The notes beneath the pieces were generated by a model that had not been told where the DNA came from, did not search any database, and was given only the letters and a program-made list of their open reading frames with translations. This document shows positions 1 through 8,920 of a stretch of 64,000 nt of DNA, one piece after another. The position numbers were made by a program, and so were the translations under genes. The stretch comes from an uncultured Elusimicrobiales bacterium (GTDB lineage Bacteria > Elusimicrobiota > Elusimicrobia > Elusimicrobiales > Elusimicrobiaceae). The stretch is taken from positions 1 through 64,000 of the forward strand of contig CALUXE010000002.1 of NCBI GenBank assembly GCA_944324675.1, in the 5' to 3' direction. Positions within the stretch are counted from its first letter, which is position 1. Each line of letters begins with the position of its first letter.

Positions 1-146
1 CCAAGATAGACAAAAAGACGTATTATAAAGCACTTGCCTTGCAGATACGGGAATATATGAGGGTAAATAACCTTTCCCAGCGGGAATGTGCCGTGGCCCT
101 TGGCATGAGCCCCGCCCGCGTGAGCCAGATTCTCGCTTTACTTTGA
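1..146 (+). CDS. C-terminal fragment of an HTH protein, probably mobile-element recombinase or regulator
   Basis: The frame is open from base 3 to the TGA at 144-146 and gives 47 residues; the start lies outside the window. The visible part ends in a helix-turn-helix-like stretch (NLSQRECAVALGMSPARVSQ). Such a tail is seen at the end of some serine recombinases and in small DNA-binding proteins, but 47 residues do not decide which. Its end overlaps the convergent membrane-protein gene by 9 bases. Its place on the 3' side of tRNA-His suggests the edge of an integrated element. Confidence 0.55.
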   Translation, partial: KIDKKTYYKALALQIREYMRVNNLSQRECAVALGMSPARVSQILALL

Positions 147-860
147 ATTAGGTTTGACTTGTGGAGGAATACAGAATATTTGATGCTCAGCCAAGGCTTG
201 TCTTAGTTCTTCTTTTTCAAAACCTTCTAGATTTATATTGATTAGTTTTAAATTTAAATGTTGTTCCAAAAACGCAATATCCTCCAGTACTGTTAACATA
301 CTTTTGATTGCATCATCAATATCCAGTTGTAAATTGCGTAAATTATCTGGAAGAACAGATAATAACCCCTGCAAATTTTTAGGTCCTTCTTTTAAGATTT
401 CATTGAAAAAATTGAGTTTAGCATACACATGGAGTATGTAGGTTTTTGCTTGCAAGACATTAACTATAAAAGCATGACGGCTTTCGCTTAATAGGGCATA
501 ATCTTGCGGTTCAAATTTGGAATAAGTGTCATAAAAGGCAATTCCTGCAAAAAGGTGTTTTTTGTCTTCGCTAGTGATGTTGTTATAATTTTGCATATGC
601 TTTCTTTTGGATATAACATTGTTGCGAAACATTAGGAAATCTTTTATGGCGTAAATAAATAAAGACCGCAGATAAATTAGTTTGCTTTCGTTCTGTTTCT
701 TTTCGGCTATTTTCTCTGCTCGGTATGACCCAAAAAACCAAGTTAACCATAAAATTAATAGTGGAATGATAATGGCACCGCAGGCTGGAATAATAATTTC
801 GCTCCAGCCTTGCCAAGTAGTAAAAAGAGTTTTAATTAAGTTAATCATATTCCTCATCAT
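138..860 (-). CDS. Hypothetical single-pass membrane protein (240 aa)
   Basis: I do not recognise a family. One hydrophobic helix lies near residues 22-44 (IIIPACGAIIIPLLILWLTW). It is followed by a basic stop-transfer stretch and about 190 residues of mainly helical, charged sequence, so the bulk is probably cytoplasmic. The first ATG (an MM pair at 860/857) has no clear ribosome binding site, and Met5 is an alternative start. It is AT-richer than the genes beyond tRNA-His and sits between a mobile-element-type tail and the tRNA, so it is probably accessory cargo. Confidence 0.6.
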   Translation of the reverse strand: MMRNMINLIKTLFTTWQGWSEIIIPACGAIIIPLLILWLTWFFGSYRAEKIAEKKQNESKLIYLRSLFIYAIKDFLMFRNNVISKRKHMQNYNNITSEDKKHLFAGIAFYDTYSKFEPQDYALLSESRHAFIVNVLQAKTYILHVYAKLNFFNEILKEGPKNLQGLLSVLPDNLRNLQLDIDDAIKSMLTVLEDIAFLEQHLNLKLININLEGFEKEELRQALAEHQIFCIPPQVKPNSK

Positions 861-888
861 ACAAAATTAAATTCTGGGCAGTTAAATG

Positions 889-939
889 AAGGGCAAAAGG
901 AGACAAAGATACCTTTTGCCCTTGCTTTTGGGCCCAAAA
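889..939. other. 12-bp hairpin and adjacent 14-bp palindrome
   Basis: Bases 889-900 and 912-923 form a perfect 12-bp stem (AAGGGCAAAAGG and its complement) with an 11-base loop. Directly after it, 926-939 is a perfect palindrome, TTTTGGGCCCAAAA. The stem could end transcription of the flanking gene, but no long T-run follows on either strand. The location between cargo and tRNA-His also allows a recombination-site role. The rest of 861-1067 shows no gene. Confidence 0.5.
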
Positions 940-980
940 TGCGCCGTAGGAAAAAGTATCCGTTTACCCTGGAGCGTCCC

Positions 981-1012
981 AAAGTAAAAAATCCCCGACG
1001 ATAGTCGGGGAT
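981..1012 (-). terminator. Intrinsic terminator of tRNA-His
   Basis: A perfect 9-bp stem (991-999 with 1004-1012, loop GATA) is followed on the minus strand by a T-rich run (revcomp of 981-990). It lies about 55 bases past the 3' end of the tRNA-His gene in the same direction. Confidence 0.75.
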
Positions 1013-1067
1013 AAACAAGCTAAAAAGGCATTAAAAAATCCCACCAAAGGTTCGATGGGAGTAAATA

Positions 1068-1145
<78 letters not shown>

Positions 1146-1341
1146 ATAAATCTTCTTAACGCCTTATGCCCCAATACTACTTGAGATATTTCTCGCTCAA
1201 TGCGCTAAACTGCTAAGGCGTTTATGTCAATGTCTTTCAATTCTATCATTTTGCGTAGCCGCCTGGCAAGATTTCCCCCAAAATAAACGCTAGATAGTCA
1301 TTTGCCGATTACTAATCCCGACACAGGCTATCTTAGGCTTC
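1146..1341 (-). other. tRNA-His leader region with nested inverted repeats
   Basis: No gene is visible. Arms AACGCCTTA (1158-1166) and TAAGGCGTT (1214-1222) enclose a smaller stem TTGAG/CTCAA (1181-1185, 1196-1200). On the minus strand a TTGACA box (1225-1230) is followed 17 bases on only by a poor -10 (TAGCGC), so the tRNA promoter is not settled. No second tRNA-like fold is seen. Confidence 0.35.
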
Positions 1342-1845
1342 TTACCAATTCTCGGCGTGTACTTTCGCGGGGTCAAAACGATCTTCTTTCCCTTTTTCCT
1401 CGTCGCCGTAGCCAAGTACGACTATACCGACAGGCACTATATTTTCAGGGAGAGAAAACTCCTTCGCAATCCCTTCCGCTCTTTCCTTATTGGGATATAC
1501 ACCCAGCCATACGCTGCCAAGCCCCAAGTCTTTCGCCGTCAAAAGCATATTCTGTATGGCCGCGGCGCAATCCTGCTGGAAGAAAGCCGTGCTTTCCTGT
1601 GTATCGGCGCATACTATTACGGCGCACGGCGCCGTTTGGAGCATTATGGAATAGGGGTGCGCGTTCATTATCTTTTGTTTACCTTCTTGCGTTTGTACGG
1701 TGATAAAGCGCCAGCCTTGCATATTTCTGGCGGTGGGGGCGCTCATTGCGGCTTTTAAAATTAAAGTCAGTTTTTCCGCTTCAAGAGGTTTGTTTAAATA
1801 TTTGCGGATACTTCTTCTGCCGAAAATAGTTTCCCGGGTTTCCAT
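1342..1845 (-). CDS. Nitroreductase-family flavoprotein
   Basis: This is a 167-residue member of the FMN-dependent nitroreductase fold. It has the N-terminal RRSIRKY motif that contacts FMN phosphate, the SAPTARNMQGWRF segment, and the DCAAAIQNMLLTAKDLGLGS helix typical of short family members. The physiological substrate cannot be read from sequence; such enzymes reduce nitro or quinone compounds with NAD(P)H. The start lies two bases after the sdaA stop, and its ribosome binding site (AAGGAG) is inside the end of sdaA, so the two genes are translationally coupled in one operon. Confidence 0.9.
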   Translation of the reverse strand: METRETIFGRRSIRKYLNKPLEAEKLTLILKAAMSAPTARNMQGWRFITVQTQEGKQKIMNAHPYSIMLQTAPCAVIVCADTQESTAFFQQDCAAAIQNMLLTAKDLGLGSVWLGVYPNKERAEGIAKEFSLPENIVPVGIVVLGYGDEEKGKEDRFDPAKVHAENW

Positions 1846-1847
1846 GG

Positions 1848-3065
1848 TTATTTTCTCCTTAGAATCTTCTCTTTAAAGAACTTGGCCAAGCCGCCTTTCG
1901 CGGTTTCGCGGTAGTCGCTGTTCATATCCTTGCCTGTTTGCATCATTGTGGCTAAAATATCGTCATAGGATACGCGGTTGTCGTCGTCTGAAGCTATCGC
2001 GTAGGTGGCGCAGTCTATCGCGCGGCTGGCGGCGAGGGCGTTTCTTTCTATACAAGGGATTTGCACCAAGCCGTCTACCGGGTCGCAAGTAAGGCCCAAA
2101 TGATGTTCAAGCCCCATTTCCGCCGCGTATTCTATCTGGCGGTTATTGCCGCCTTCAAGTTGGCAGGCCGCTGCGGCCGCCATAGCGCAGGCCACTCCCA
2201 CTTCCCCTTGGCAGCCCACTTCCGCACCGGATATGGAGGCATTGGCCTTGGCCAAATTGCCCACAAGCCCCGCCGTAGCCATTGCGCGGAGTATGGGGGT
2301 ATCGTCCAATTCGTAAATTTCTTTGGTTATTCTGAGTACTGCCGGCAATACTCCGCAGGATCCGCAAGTAGGCGCGGTAACCACCACTCCGCCGCTTGCG
2401 TTTTCTTCGGAGCAGGCCAACGCGTAGGAAAACAATTTATGCATACGTCTTACGTATCTTGGCGAGGTATCCGATATTTTAAAATATCTTCTGGCTTTTC
2501 TTTCCAGCTGGAGGCTTCCGGGGAGGACTTCCCATTTCTTCACGCCGGTGTCTATCGTTCTCTGCATTTGCTTCCACATATTCAGCAAATAATCCCAAAT
2601 TTCGGGGCCTTCCACTTCCTCGACATATTCCCACAGGCTCATCTTTCGTTTTTTGCAGTATTGGTTTATATCCTGCATGGTTTTGAGAGGATAAATCGTT
2701 TTTGGCGGATTATCAAAGTCTTTATCGTCTTTAATGTCGCCGCCTCCTACGCTGTAAACCAGCCAGGAATCCAGGATATTGTCCTTTTCGTTCAGGGCCT
2801 CGAATTTGAGCGCGTTTGGATGTTTTGGCATAAAAGTATTTTCTTCCCAGACGAGCGATACCGGTTTTGGTTCCAAGCCGGAAGTTACGGCGAAATCGGT
2901 CAAATGGCCTTTCCCGGTAAGCGCGAGCGAGCCGTAAAGATAAACTCTAAAGCTGTGGGCCGACGGGTTTTTCTTGTTGAAAATTTCGGCGGCTTTTCTT
3001 GGCCCCATAGTATGGCTGCTTGAGGGGCCCATACCTACTTTAAACAGTTCTTTTAATGTCTGCAT
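1848..3065 (-). CDS. sdaA: L-serine dehydratase (ammonia-lyase), iron-sulfur type, single chain
   Basis: The enzyme converts L-serine to pyruvate and ammonia with an oxygen-labile 4Fe-4S cluster. The N-terminal beta domain begins with GMGPSSSHTMGP. The alpha domain shows the cluster cysteine regions APTCGSCGVLP, GAEVGCQGEVG and GLTCDPVDGLVQIPC. At 405 residues it is shorter than the roughly 455 of E. coli SdaA but has both domains fused. The oxygen-sensitive form agrees with an anaerobe. It starts about 30 bases from the divergent mntP start and leads the nitroreductase operon. Confidence 0.95.
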   Translation of the reverse strand: MQTLKELFKVGMGPSSSHTMGPRKAAEIFNKKNPSAHSFRVYLYGSLALTGKGHLTDFAVTSGLEPKPVSLVWEENTFMPKHPNALKFEALNEKDNILDSWLVYSVGGGDIKDDKDFDNPPKTIYPLKTMQDINQYCKKRKMSLWEYVEEVEGPEIWDYLLNMWKQMQRTIDTGVKKWEVLPGSLQLERKARRYFKISDTSPRYVRRMHKLFSYALACSEENASGGVVVTAPTCGSCGVLPAVLRITKEIYELDDTPILRAMATAGLVGNLAKANASISGAEVGCQGEVGVACAMAAAAACQLEGGNNRQIEYAAEMGLEHHLGLTCDPVDGLVQIPCIERNALAASRAIDCATYAIASDDDNRVSYDDILATMMQTGKDMNSDYRETAKGGLAKFFKEKILRRK

Positions 3066-3094
3066 ATAAAAATGTTACTATATATTTTAAGATT

Positions 3095-3658
3095 ATGAGC
3101 ATTATTGATATTATACTTATAACGCTGAGCCTTTCAATAGACAATTTTGCCGTAAGCGCGGCCAGCTCCTGCGGCGGGAAGGGGTGTTCGTCGGTGCACA
3201 TTTTTAAAGTTGCCGGCTCTTTTTGCGCGATGGGGCTTTTGTTTCTGTTTTGCGGGTATTTTGGCGGGGTGAAATTATTGGGCTATATCAGCAGTTGGGA
3301 TCATATAGTCGGGCCTTTGATTTTATTTTATATAGGCGGTAAAATGATAAAGGGCGCTCTTGCCGAGCGCGGGGGCGCCGCAGACAGTTGCCAAAGGTTC
3401 GATATGCGCGGTCTAAAGGTATTGTTTGCATTAGCCTTGGCTACGAATATAGACGTTTTGGCGGCGGGTGTATCGATGGCGGCTTTTGAGGTTGACATAG
3501 CTGCTGCGGCATTATTTTTGGCTTTATTTGTATGTTTGGCCGTTATTTTGGGTTTTACGATCGGCTCCAGGCTTGGGCGGCGCTTTGGCGGCAGGGTGGA
3601 GGCAATAGGGGGGCTGGTGCTGATTGGGCTTAGCGTAAAGATTTTTTTGGAAGGATGA
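3095..3658 (+). CDS. mntP: MntP-type manganese efflux pump
   Basis: A six-helix membrane protein of about 188 residues, the family's normal length. It is built from two repeats, each with an Asp-bearing motif (SIDNFAVSAAS near the N-terminus and ATNIDVLAAGVSMA after the middle). MntP proteins export Mn(II). I start it at ATG 3095 (MSIIDII), which fits the family N-terminus; an in-frame upstream start at 3056 would overlap sdaA. It faces away from sdaA. No yybP-ykoY-like Mn riboswitch can fit in the short leader. Confidence 0.88.
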   Translation: MSIIDIILITLSLSIDNFAVSAASSCGGKGCSSVHIFKVAGSFCAMGLLFLFCGYFGGVKLLGYISSWDHIVGPLILFYIGGKMIKGALAERGGAADSCQRFDMRGLKVLFALALATNIDVLAAGVSMAAFEVDIAAAALFLALFVCLAVILGFTIGSRLGRRFGGRVEAIGGLVLIGLSVKIFLEG

Positions 3659-3733
3659 AAAGTTGTTTAAAAACGGCAATTTAATGTAAAATCTTGGTAT
3701 ACATTATGGTAGAATAAAATATAGGATATATAT

Positions 3734-4300
3734 ATGGGAATAATATCGTTAACGTTAATATTGTTGTGTATATCGACCGGCTGTTTCGCCATAGGCGTTA
3801 CGTCCGGGAGCAAGCTGGGAAGCTGCTATAAATCTTCTGTAGCTTTGAAGACGACCTTGGTATTCGTCGTTACCAGTATTTTGGCCATATCTTTAAGTTT
3901 CATTCTCGGCAAGCTGCTTTATGACAGCGTTATTCACGTATCGCAATGGATAGCTTTCGCGATGTTCTTTTTGATAGGAGTGCGGCTTCTTATGGAGTCT
4001 GTCGAGAAATCTCCGAGTCTTAACTATACGGATATAGTTCAAAGTTCATATTTGATAAGAGTAGCGGTGCAAGCCAGCATAGATGCGTTTATGTTTGGTT
4101 TCGTGTTGGCCTTGATAGCGCCCAGGTATCTTTTGGGGGCTTTATTTTTATCGGCTTTATTTACTTTTTTGGCGACAGTTTTGGGTCTTTCGCACGGGCA
4201 TAGCTTTACCAAGACGGTTTTGGGCAACAGATTACAGCTTGTAGCCGGGATAATAATGATAATAATGGCCGTTAAGTTTATCATAGTGGCTAACGGATAA
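3734..4300 (+). CDS. Diverged MntP-like six-helix membrane protein
   Basis: This 188-residue protein has the same size, helix count and two-repeat layout as the MntP protein just upstream. It keeps an Asp in the second repeat (ASIDAFMFGFVLA), but the first-repeat motif is changed to CFAIGVTSGSKLG, without the Asp. It is probably an old tandem duplicate with altered or lost metal selectivity. Its start at 3734 lies 75 bases after mntP with a weak ribosome binding site, and a strong terminator follows, so the pair is likely one short transcription unit. Substrate unknown. Confidence 0.75.
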   Translation: MGIISLTLILLCISTGCFAIGVTSGSKLGSCYKSSVALKTTLVFVVTSILAISLSFILGKLLYDSVIHVSQWIAFAMFFLIGVRLLMESVEKSPSLNYTDIVQSSYLIRVAVQASIDAFMFGFVLALIAPRYLLGALFLSALFTFLATVLGLSHGHSFTKTVLGNRLQLVAGIIMIIMAVKFIIVANG

Positions 4301-4323
4301 AGTAAGGCCGCCGATCATATTTG

Positions 4324-4352
4324 AAAAACGCTGCCCGTTTGCAGCGTTTTTT
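4324..4352 (+). terminator. Intrinsic terminator after the MntP-like pair
   Basis: An 11-bp stem AAAAACGCTGC/GCAGCGTTTTT (4324-4334 with 4341-4351), loop CCGTTT, runs into T residues on the plus strand. Confidence 0.85.
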
Positions 4353-4387
4353 GTAGCAGGGATACTATTTTAGCGAGGAATTTTGTT

Positions 4388-4924
4388 ATGGAATATAATC
4401 CGCCCATAAAAAAGGTGCTTATCAGCGGGGAAGAGATAGATAAAAGGGTAAAGGAACTTGCCGATAAGATTTCCGAAGATTATAAAGGGAAGACGCCGAT
4501 AATAGTCGGGATATTGAGAGGGTCTGTTTTATTCTTCTCCAACTTGGTAAAGAATTTAAGCATAGACTGCAATTTGGATTTTATGTGTTTGGCGTCGTAC
4601 AGCGGTACGGAGAGCAGCGGAAAGGTTCGCTTTATTTTGGATATGCGCGAAGACATAAAAGGGCGCGACGTAATCATAGTGGAAGACATTGTCGATACGG
4701 GTATAACGGGGCAGTATCTCCTTGATTTGCTTAAGACTAGGAATCCCTCCTCGGTGGAGATCTGCTCGCTGTTGGATAAGCCTTCCAACCGCCAGCTTGA
4801 GATAAAGCCGAAGTACGTCGGTTTTGAGATAGAGAACGAATTTGTAATAGGTTACGGTCTGGACTATAACGAACTGTACCGCAACTTACCTTATATAGGA
4901 GTGTTTGATGAAACAAAGAAATAA
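4388..4924 (+). CDS. hpt: Hypoxanthine phosphoribosyltransferase
   Basis: Purine salvage: the enzyme joins hypoxanthine (or guanine) to PRPP to give IMP or GMP. The PRPP loop is clear (DVIIVEDIVDTGIT), as are the N-terminal IVGILRGSVLFFSNL segment and the C-terminal FVIGYGLDYNELYRNLPYIG. Its 178 residues are the normal length. The start is preceded by GAGGA. The 3' end overlaps ftsH by 17 bases, an hpt-ftsH arrangement found in many bacteria, which suggests coupled translation. Confidence 0.95.
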   Translation: MEYNPPIKKVLISGEEIDKRVKELADKISEDYKGKTPIIVGILRGSVLFFSNLVKNLSIDCNLDFMCLASYSGTESSGKVRFILDMREDIKGRDVIIVEDIVDTGITGQYLLDLLKTRNPSSVEICSLLDKPSNRQLEIKPKYVGFEIENEFVIGYGLDYNELYRNLPYIGVFDETKK

Positions 4925-6827
4925 CAAAAAGCTGCCCGGCATACCGTTAAGGCAGATACTGCTGTGGATCTTGACTTTTATAATAGTCGTAAGCATATAT
5001 TCCAAAATGGGGCAGAACCAAGCTGTCAAAGAGATAGATTATTCCGATTTCAAAGCGAAGGTGACAAACGGGGATATATTATCGGTAACGATAACGCCCG
5101 ATATGGTTACCGGTACATTTAAAGACAATGGCAAAGAATCGAAATTTCAGACTATAAAAGTAGAAGATAAAGATTTAGTGCCGGAATTGGTAAACGCAAA
5201 AATTCCGTTTAAAGCTCAAGCCGACAACAGCTGGATATACAGCGTTTTATTCAATATAGGCATGGTGCTTTTATTCGTATTTGCGTGGTGGTTTTTGTTT
5301 ATAAGGCCTCAGCGCAACGACGGCAGAAGCGCTTTAAACTTTGCCAAGAGCAAGGCGAAAATGCAGGACCCTTCCAAGCAGGAGGTTACGTTTAAGGACG
5401 TCGCCGGCTGCGACGAGGCGAAGGAAGAAATGCAGGACATAATAAAATTTTTGAAAAACCCCAAAAAGTTCCAAACTTTAGGTGCGAAACTGCCCAAAGG
5501 CATATTGCTTTACGGCGCGCCGGGTACGGGAAAGACTTTGCTTGCCAAAGCGGTCGCGGGCGAAGCGAAGGTGGCGTTTTTCTCCGCTTCTGCTTCGGAA
5601 TTTGTGGAGATGTTCGTCGGCGTCGGCGCCGCGCGCGTGAGGGATTTATTCAATAATGCCAAGAATAATGCTCCCGCGATCATTTTTATTGACGAGCTTG
5701 ACGCCGTCGGGCGCCGCCGTTTTGCCGGCATAGGAGGCGGACACGACGAAAGGGAGCAAACTTTAAACCAGCTCTTGATAGAACTTGACGGTTTTGAAAG
5801 CAAACAGGGCATAATTTTGATGGGCTCTACGAACCGCCCCGATGTATTAGACCCGGCTTTAACCCGCCCCGGCAGATTTGACAGACACATCAATGTCCCC
5901 GCCCCTGATATGCAAGGGCGCAAGGAGATACTGGAAGTACACGCCAAGAAGGTCAAAATGGGTAAAGACGTAGACTTGGGCGTAATAGCCAAGAGCACGC
6001 CGGGTTTTGTGGGCGCGGATTTGGCCAATGTGATAAACGAGGCGGCGATTTTAGCCGCGCGCGCCGATAAACCGGCGGTGGAAACCGACGATATAGAAGA
6101 AGCTGTTGAGAGAGTAATGGCGGGCCCGCAGAGAAAGAGCCGCGTCATCTCCGAACACGAGAAGCGCGTAATAGCGGCGCACGAGGCGGGCCATACGGTA
6201 GTGGCCAAACACTCCAAGCACAGCGATCCTGTGCATAAAGTTTCCATAATACCCAGGGGCCCGGCATTGGGGTATACGATGCAGCTTCCCTTGGAAGACA
6301 AGTATCTTACCACCAAGAGCGAGATTTTGGACAAACTGACGATATTGCTGGGCGGCCGCGCGGCGGAGGAAATTTTGTTTGACGAAATAACCACCGGCGC
6401 GCATGACGATTTGTCGCGCACTACGGCCTATGCCAGGAAAATGGTGGCGGAGCTCGGTATGAGCGAGAAACTCGGCCCGATATCGGTGCAGACCGATCAA
6501 AACGAAGTCTTCTTGGGAATGGATTTATCCAGACACAAAAACTACTCCGAGGAGCTTGCCAGAGAAATCGATAATGAAGTCAGCCTTTTGGTAAAAGAAT
6601 CTTACCGCAAAGCCAAGCAGATACTTACGGAAAACAAAGCCGCATTGGAAAAACTTATCGAGCGTTTGCTTGAAAAAGAAGTGGTCGACTCCGACGAGAT
6701 CGACGAGATACTCGGCCTTAAGAAGGAAGCCGAGGACAAAACCGTTTCTTCCGAAGGCGGAAAGAAGGCCGAAAGCGAAACTCAATCGACCGAGAGTGCC
6801 GGCAAAACGGAGGAAAAGAATGCCTAA
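4908..6827 (+). CDS. ftsH: ATP-dependent zinc metalloprotease FtsH
   Basis: A membrane-anchored AAA+ protease that degrades misfolded membrane proteins and short-lived regulators. Two N-terminal helices flank a small periplasmic domain (helix 1 near residues 14-32, helix 2 near 108-127). Then come Walker A GAPGTGKT, Walker B IIFIDELDA, the second region of homology DPALTRPGRFDRHI, and the zinc site HEAGH. About 35 charged, low-complexity residues end the 639-residue chain. I use ATG 4908, with AGGAG upstream, rather than TTG 4905. It overlaps glmM by 8 bases. Confidence 0.97.
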   Translation: MKQRNNKKLPGIPLRQILLWILTFIIVVSIYSKMGQNQAVKEIDYSDFKAKVTNGDILSVTITPDMVTGTFKDNGKESKFQTIKVEDKDLVPELVNAKIPFKAQADNSWIYSVLFNIGMVLLFVFAWWFLFIRPQRNDGRSALNFAKSKAKMQDPSKQEVTFKDVAGCDEAKEEMQDIIKFLKNPKKFQTLGAKLPKGILLYGAPGTGKTLLAKAVAGEAKVAFFSASASEFVEMFVGVGAARVRDLFNNAKNNAPAIIFIDELDAVGRRRFAGIGGGHDEREQTLNQLLIELDGFESKQGIILMGSTNRPDVLDPALTRPGRFDRHINVPAPDMQGRKEILEVHAKKVKMGKDVDLGVIAKSTPGFVGADLANVINEAAILAARADKPAVETDDIEEAVERVMAGPQRKSRVISEHEKRVIAAHEAGHTVVAKHSKHSDPVHKVSIIPRGPALGYTMQLPLEDKYLTTKSEILDKLTILLGGRAAEEILFDEITTGAHDDLSRTTAYARKMVAELGMSEKLGPISVQTDQNEVFLGMDLSRHKNYSEELAREIDNEVSLLVKESYRKAKQILTENKAALEKLIERLLEKEVVDSDEIDEILGLKKEAEDKTVSSEGGKKAESETQSTESAGKTEEKNA

Positions 6828-8178
6828 ATATTTCGGCACGGACGGGGTCAGGGCCGTGGCGGGGCGGTTCCCGCTTGTGGAGGATTTTATAACCAAGCTT
6901 GGCTATTGCGCTTTAAAAGAGATGGAAAAGCAAAGCCGCGCTTTGGCAAACAGGGACGTTATTATAGCGGAAGACTCCCGCGCCTCGGGCCGCGAAATAT
7001 CTGGCTATCTTTCCAAAGGGATAAGAGCGGCGGGCTACAATGTGGTGCATATCGGTATAGCGCCTACGCCCGCGGCCTCTTTTCTGACGCGGAAATATAA
7101 AGCGGTGTGCGGGATAGTCATATCGGCCAGCCATAACCCGGCGGAATTTAACGGGATAAAATTTTTCTCGCCGCTGGGCTGTAAAATTAACGAGGATTTG
7201 GAAGCGTCTATAGAAACGGCGATAGAAAACTGTGCAAGCGTTCCCGCGGAACAGGAAGAGACTTCTTACAGTGAGAAGGGCGAACTTGTAGACGATTATA
7301 TAGCTTTCCTTAAAAGTACTTTCCCCAAGGATATCGATTTAACTGGAACGAAGATAGTTTTGGACTGCGCGAACGGCGCTTCGTATAAGATAGCGCCGCG
7401 CGTTTTTAGGGAGCTTGGCGCGGAAGTTGTGTCTTTAAACACGACTCCCAACGGCGTAAACATAAACGCGGGCTGCGGCGCTTTGCATACGCAGGGTATG
7501 CAGGACGCCACGAAAGAGAATAAAGCGTATATGGGATTTTCTTTCGACGGCGATGCGGACAGATTGATAGCTTCCGACGAAAAGGGACGCCAGCTTGACG
7601 GGGATAATATCATCGCGGCGGCGGCGCTTTATTTAAAGGATAAGAAAGCGTTAAAAGGCAATAAAGTAGTGCTTACGATAATGGCCAATTTGGGTTTGAT
7701 CAATTTTCTTAAAGCAAACGCGATAGAGCCCGTTCTGACAAAAGTTGGGGACAAATACGTCTTTGAGGAATTGGAAAAGGACGATTTATCCATAGGCGGC
7801 GAGACTTCGGGGCATATAATATTCAGGGATATATCTCAAGCGGGCGACGGCATATTGTGTGCTTTGCAGCTTTTGGCGATAGTTAAATATTCCGGCAAGC
7901 CCGCCTCTGCTATAAAGGATTTGTGGACTAAATATCCGCTTAAACTTCTGCCCGTAAAAGTGGCGGAAAAAACTCCGCTGGAGCAAGTGGACGGTTTTTT
8001 GGATTATGTCGACGCTATGCAAAAGGCGATGGGCGAAAAGGGCAGAATAGTTGTAAGATACTCGGGTACGGAGCCGCTTTTAAGAATATTGGTGGAAGGC
8101 GAAGACAAAGGCTTGGTGGAAGAAACGGCCGAAAAAGTGGCGCGATACTACAAAAGCAAAGCGGGCGCGGCTGCATAA
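6820..8178 (+). CDS. glmM: Phosphoglucosamine mutase
   Basis: Converts glucosamine-6-phosphate to glucosamine-1-phosphate for UDP-GlcNAc, feeding peptidoglycan and LPS. The four-domain signature is complete: MPKYFGTDGVR start, phosphoserine loop ISASHNPAEFNGIKFF, metal loop DGDADR, sugar loop GGETSGHI and phosphate-binding RYSGTEPLLRI. The frame is open upstream to 6670, but the conserved N-terminus and the AGGA before ATG 6820 set the start, giving 452 residues. It lies in one operon with glmS, the preceding enzyme of the pathway. Confidence 0.97.
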   Translation: MPKYFGTDGVRAVAGRFPLVEDFITKLGYCALKEMEKQSRALANRDVIIAEDSRASGREISGYLSKGIRAAGYNVVHIGIAPTPAASFLTRKYKAVCGIVISASHNPAEFNGIKFFSPLGCKINEDLEASIETAIENCASVPAEQEETSYSEKGELVDDYIAFLKSTFPKDIDLTGTKIVLDCANGASYKIAPRVFRELGAEVVSLNTTPNGVNINAGCGALHTQGMQDATKENKAYMGFSFDGDADRLIASDEKGRQLDGDNIIAAAALYLKDKKALKGNKVVLTIMANLGLINFLKANAIEPVLTKVGDKYVFEELEKDDLSIGGETSGHIIFRDISQAGDGILCALQLLAIVKYSGKPASAIKDLWTKYPLKLLPVKVAEKTPLEQVDGFLDYVDAMQKAMGEKGRIVVRYSGTEPLLRILVEGEDKGLVEETAEKVARYYKSKAGAAA

Positions 8179-8191
8179 AGAGGTGTATGGT

Positions 8192-8911
8192 ATGAAAATG
8201 GAATTAGGCGTAAACATAGATCATATAGCGACATTAAGGCAAGCGCGCGGAATGAACAATCCCGTTCCGTTTGAAGCCGCCCAAGCGTGCATAAGGCTTG
8301 GCGTGGAATATATAGTAATACATTTAAGGCGGGACAGGCGCCACATACAGGAAAATGATTTGCGCCTGCTTACCAAAGAATATCGGGAACATATCCATTT
8401 GGAAATGGCCGCCACGCAGGAAATGACTGATTTGGCCGTAAAATACAAACCGGGTTCGGTGTGCATAGTGCCGGAATATCCCGGCGAATTGACGACGTCC
8501 GGCGGTCTTAAATTGGACGCCAAACACATTCCCACGCTGCAAAAGACGGTAAAAATATTAAAGAAAGCGGGGATAAAGGTAAGTTTGTTCGTAGATCCCA
8601 AAGCCGATGATATCCGCTGCGCCAAAAGGATAGGCGCCGACATAGTGGAATTATGCACCAAAGATTACAGCGAGGCCAAAACGGAAAAACAGCGCCAGTC
8701 TTTGCTAGAGGAACTTTCCGTAGCCGCCATACTGGGGCGCGAGCTTGGTTTAGAGGTCCACAGCGGACACGGCCTGGATTACGATAATGTGGAAGATGTC
8801 GCAAATATAAGCGGAATGCAGTGCCTTAATATAGGGTTTTCGATAATAGCGAGGGCGGTATTTGTCGGATTGCCGCAGGCCGTATTGGAAATGCGCCAGA
8901 AGATAGCTTAG
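8192..8911 (+). CDS. pdxJ: Pyridoxine 5'-phosphate synthase
   Basis: Last step of the DXP-dependent vitamin B6 route: condenses 3-amino-2-oxopropyl phosphate with deoxyxylulose phosphate. The family landmarks are LGVNIDHIATLRQARG, the VIHLRRDRRHI segment, CIVPE and the late EVHSGHGLDYDNV. About 239 residues, normal length. ATG 8192 has AAGAGG eight bases upstream; a GTG at 8183 in the same frame would sit on that ribosome binding site. PLP is needed by dapL elsewhere in the window. Confidence 0.96.
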   Translation: MKMELGVNIDHIATLRQARGMNNPVPFEAAQACIRLGVEYIVIHLRRDRRHIQENDLRLLTKEYREHIHLEMAATQEMTDLAVKYKPGSVCIVPEYPGELTTSGGLKLDAKHIPTLQKTVKILKKAGIKVSLFVDPKADDIRCAKRIGADIVELCTKDYSEAKTEKQRQSLLEELSVAAILGRELGLEVHSGHGLDYDNVEDVANISGMQCLNIGFSIIARAVFVGLPQAVLEMRQKIA

Positions 8912-8920
8912 GAGTTGGAT

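Noticed and set aside
2061-3023. Large plus-strand frame opposite sdaA
   Set aside because: Shadow of a strongly supported gene; Arg/His/Phe-rich composition typical of antisense frames.
3056-3094. Longer MntP start and a manganese riboswitch in the leader
   Set aside because: The longer start overlaps the divergent sdaA start and has no family support; the leader is too short for a yybP-ykoY element.
5510-6421. 303-residue minus-strand frame opposite ftsH
   Set aside because: Ser-rich shadow frame opposite conserved AAA+ and protease motifs.
8911-8920. glmS ribozyme/riboswitch
   Set aside because: pdxJ ends nine bases before the glmS start, leaving no room for the roughly 170-base ribozyme.
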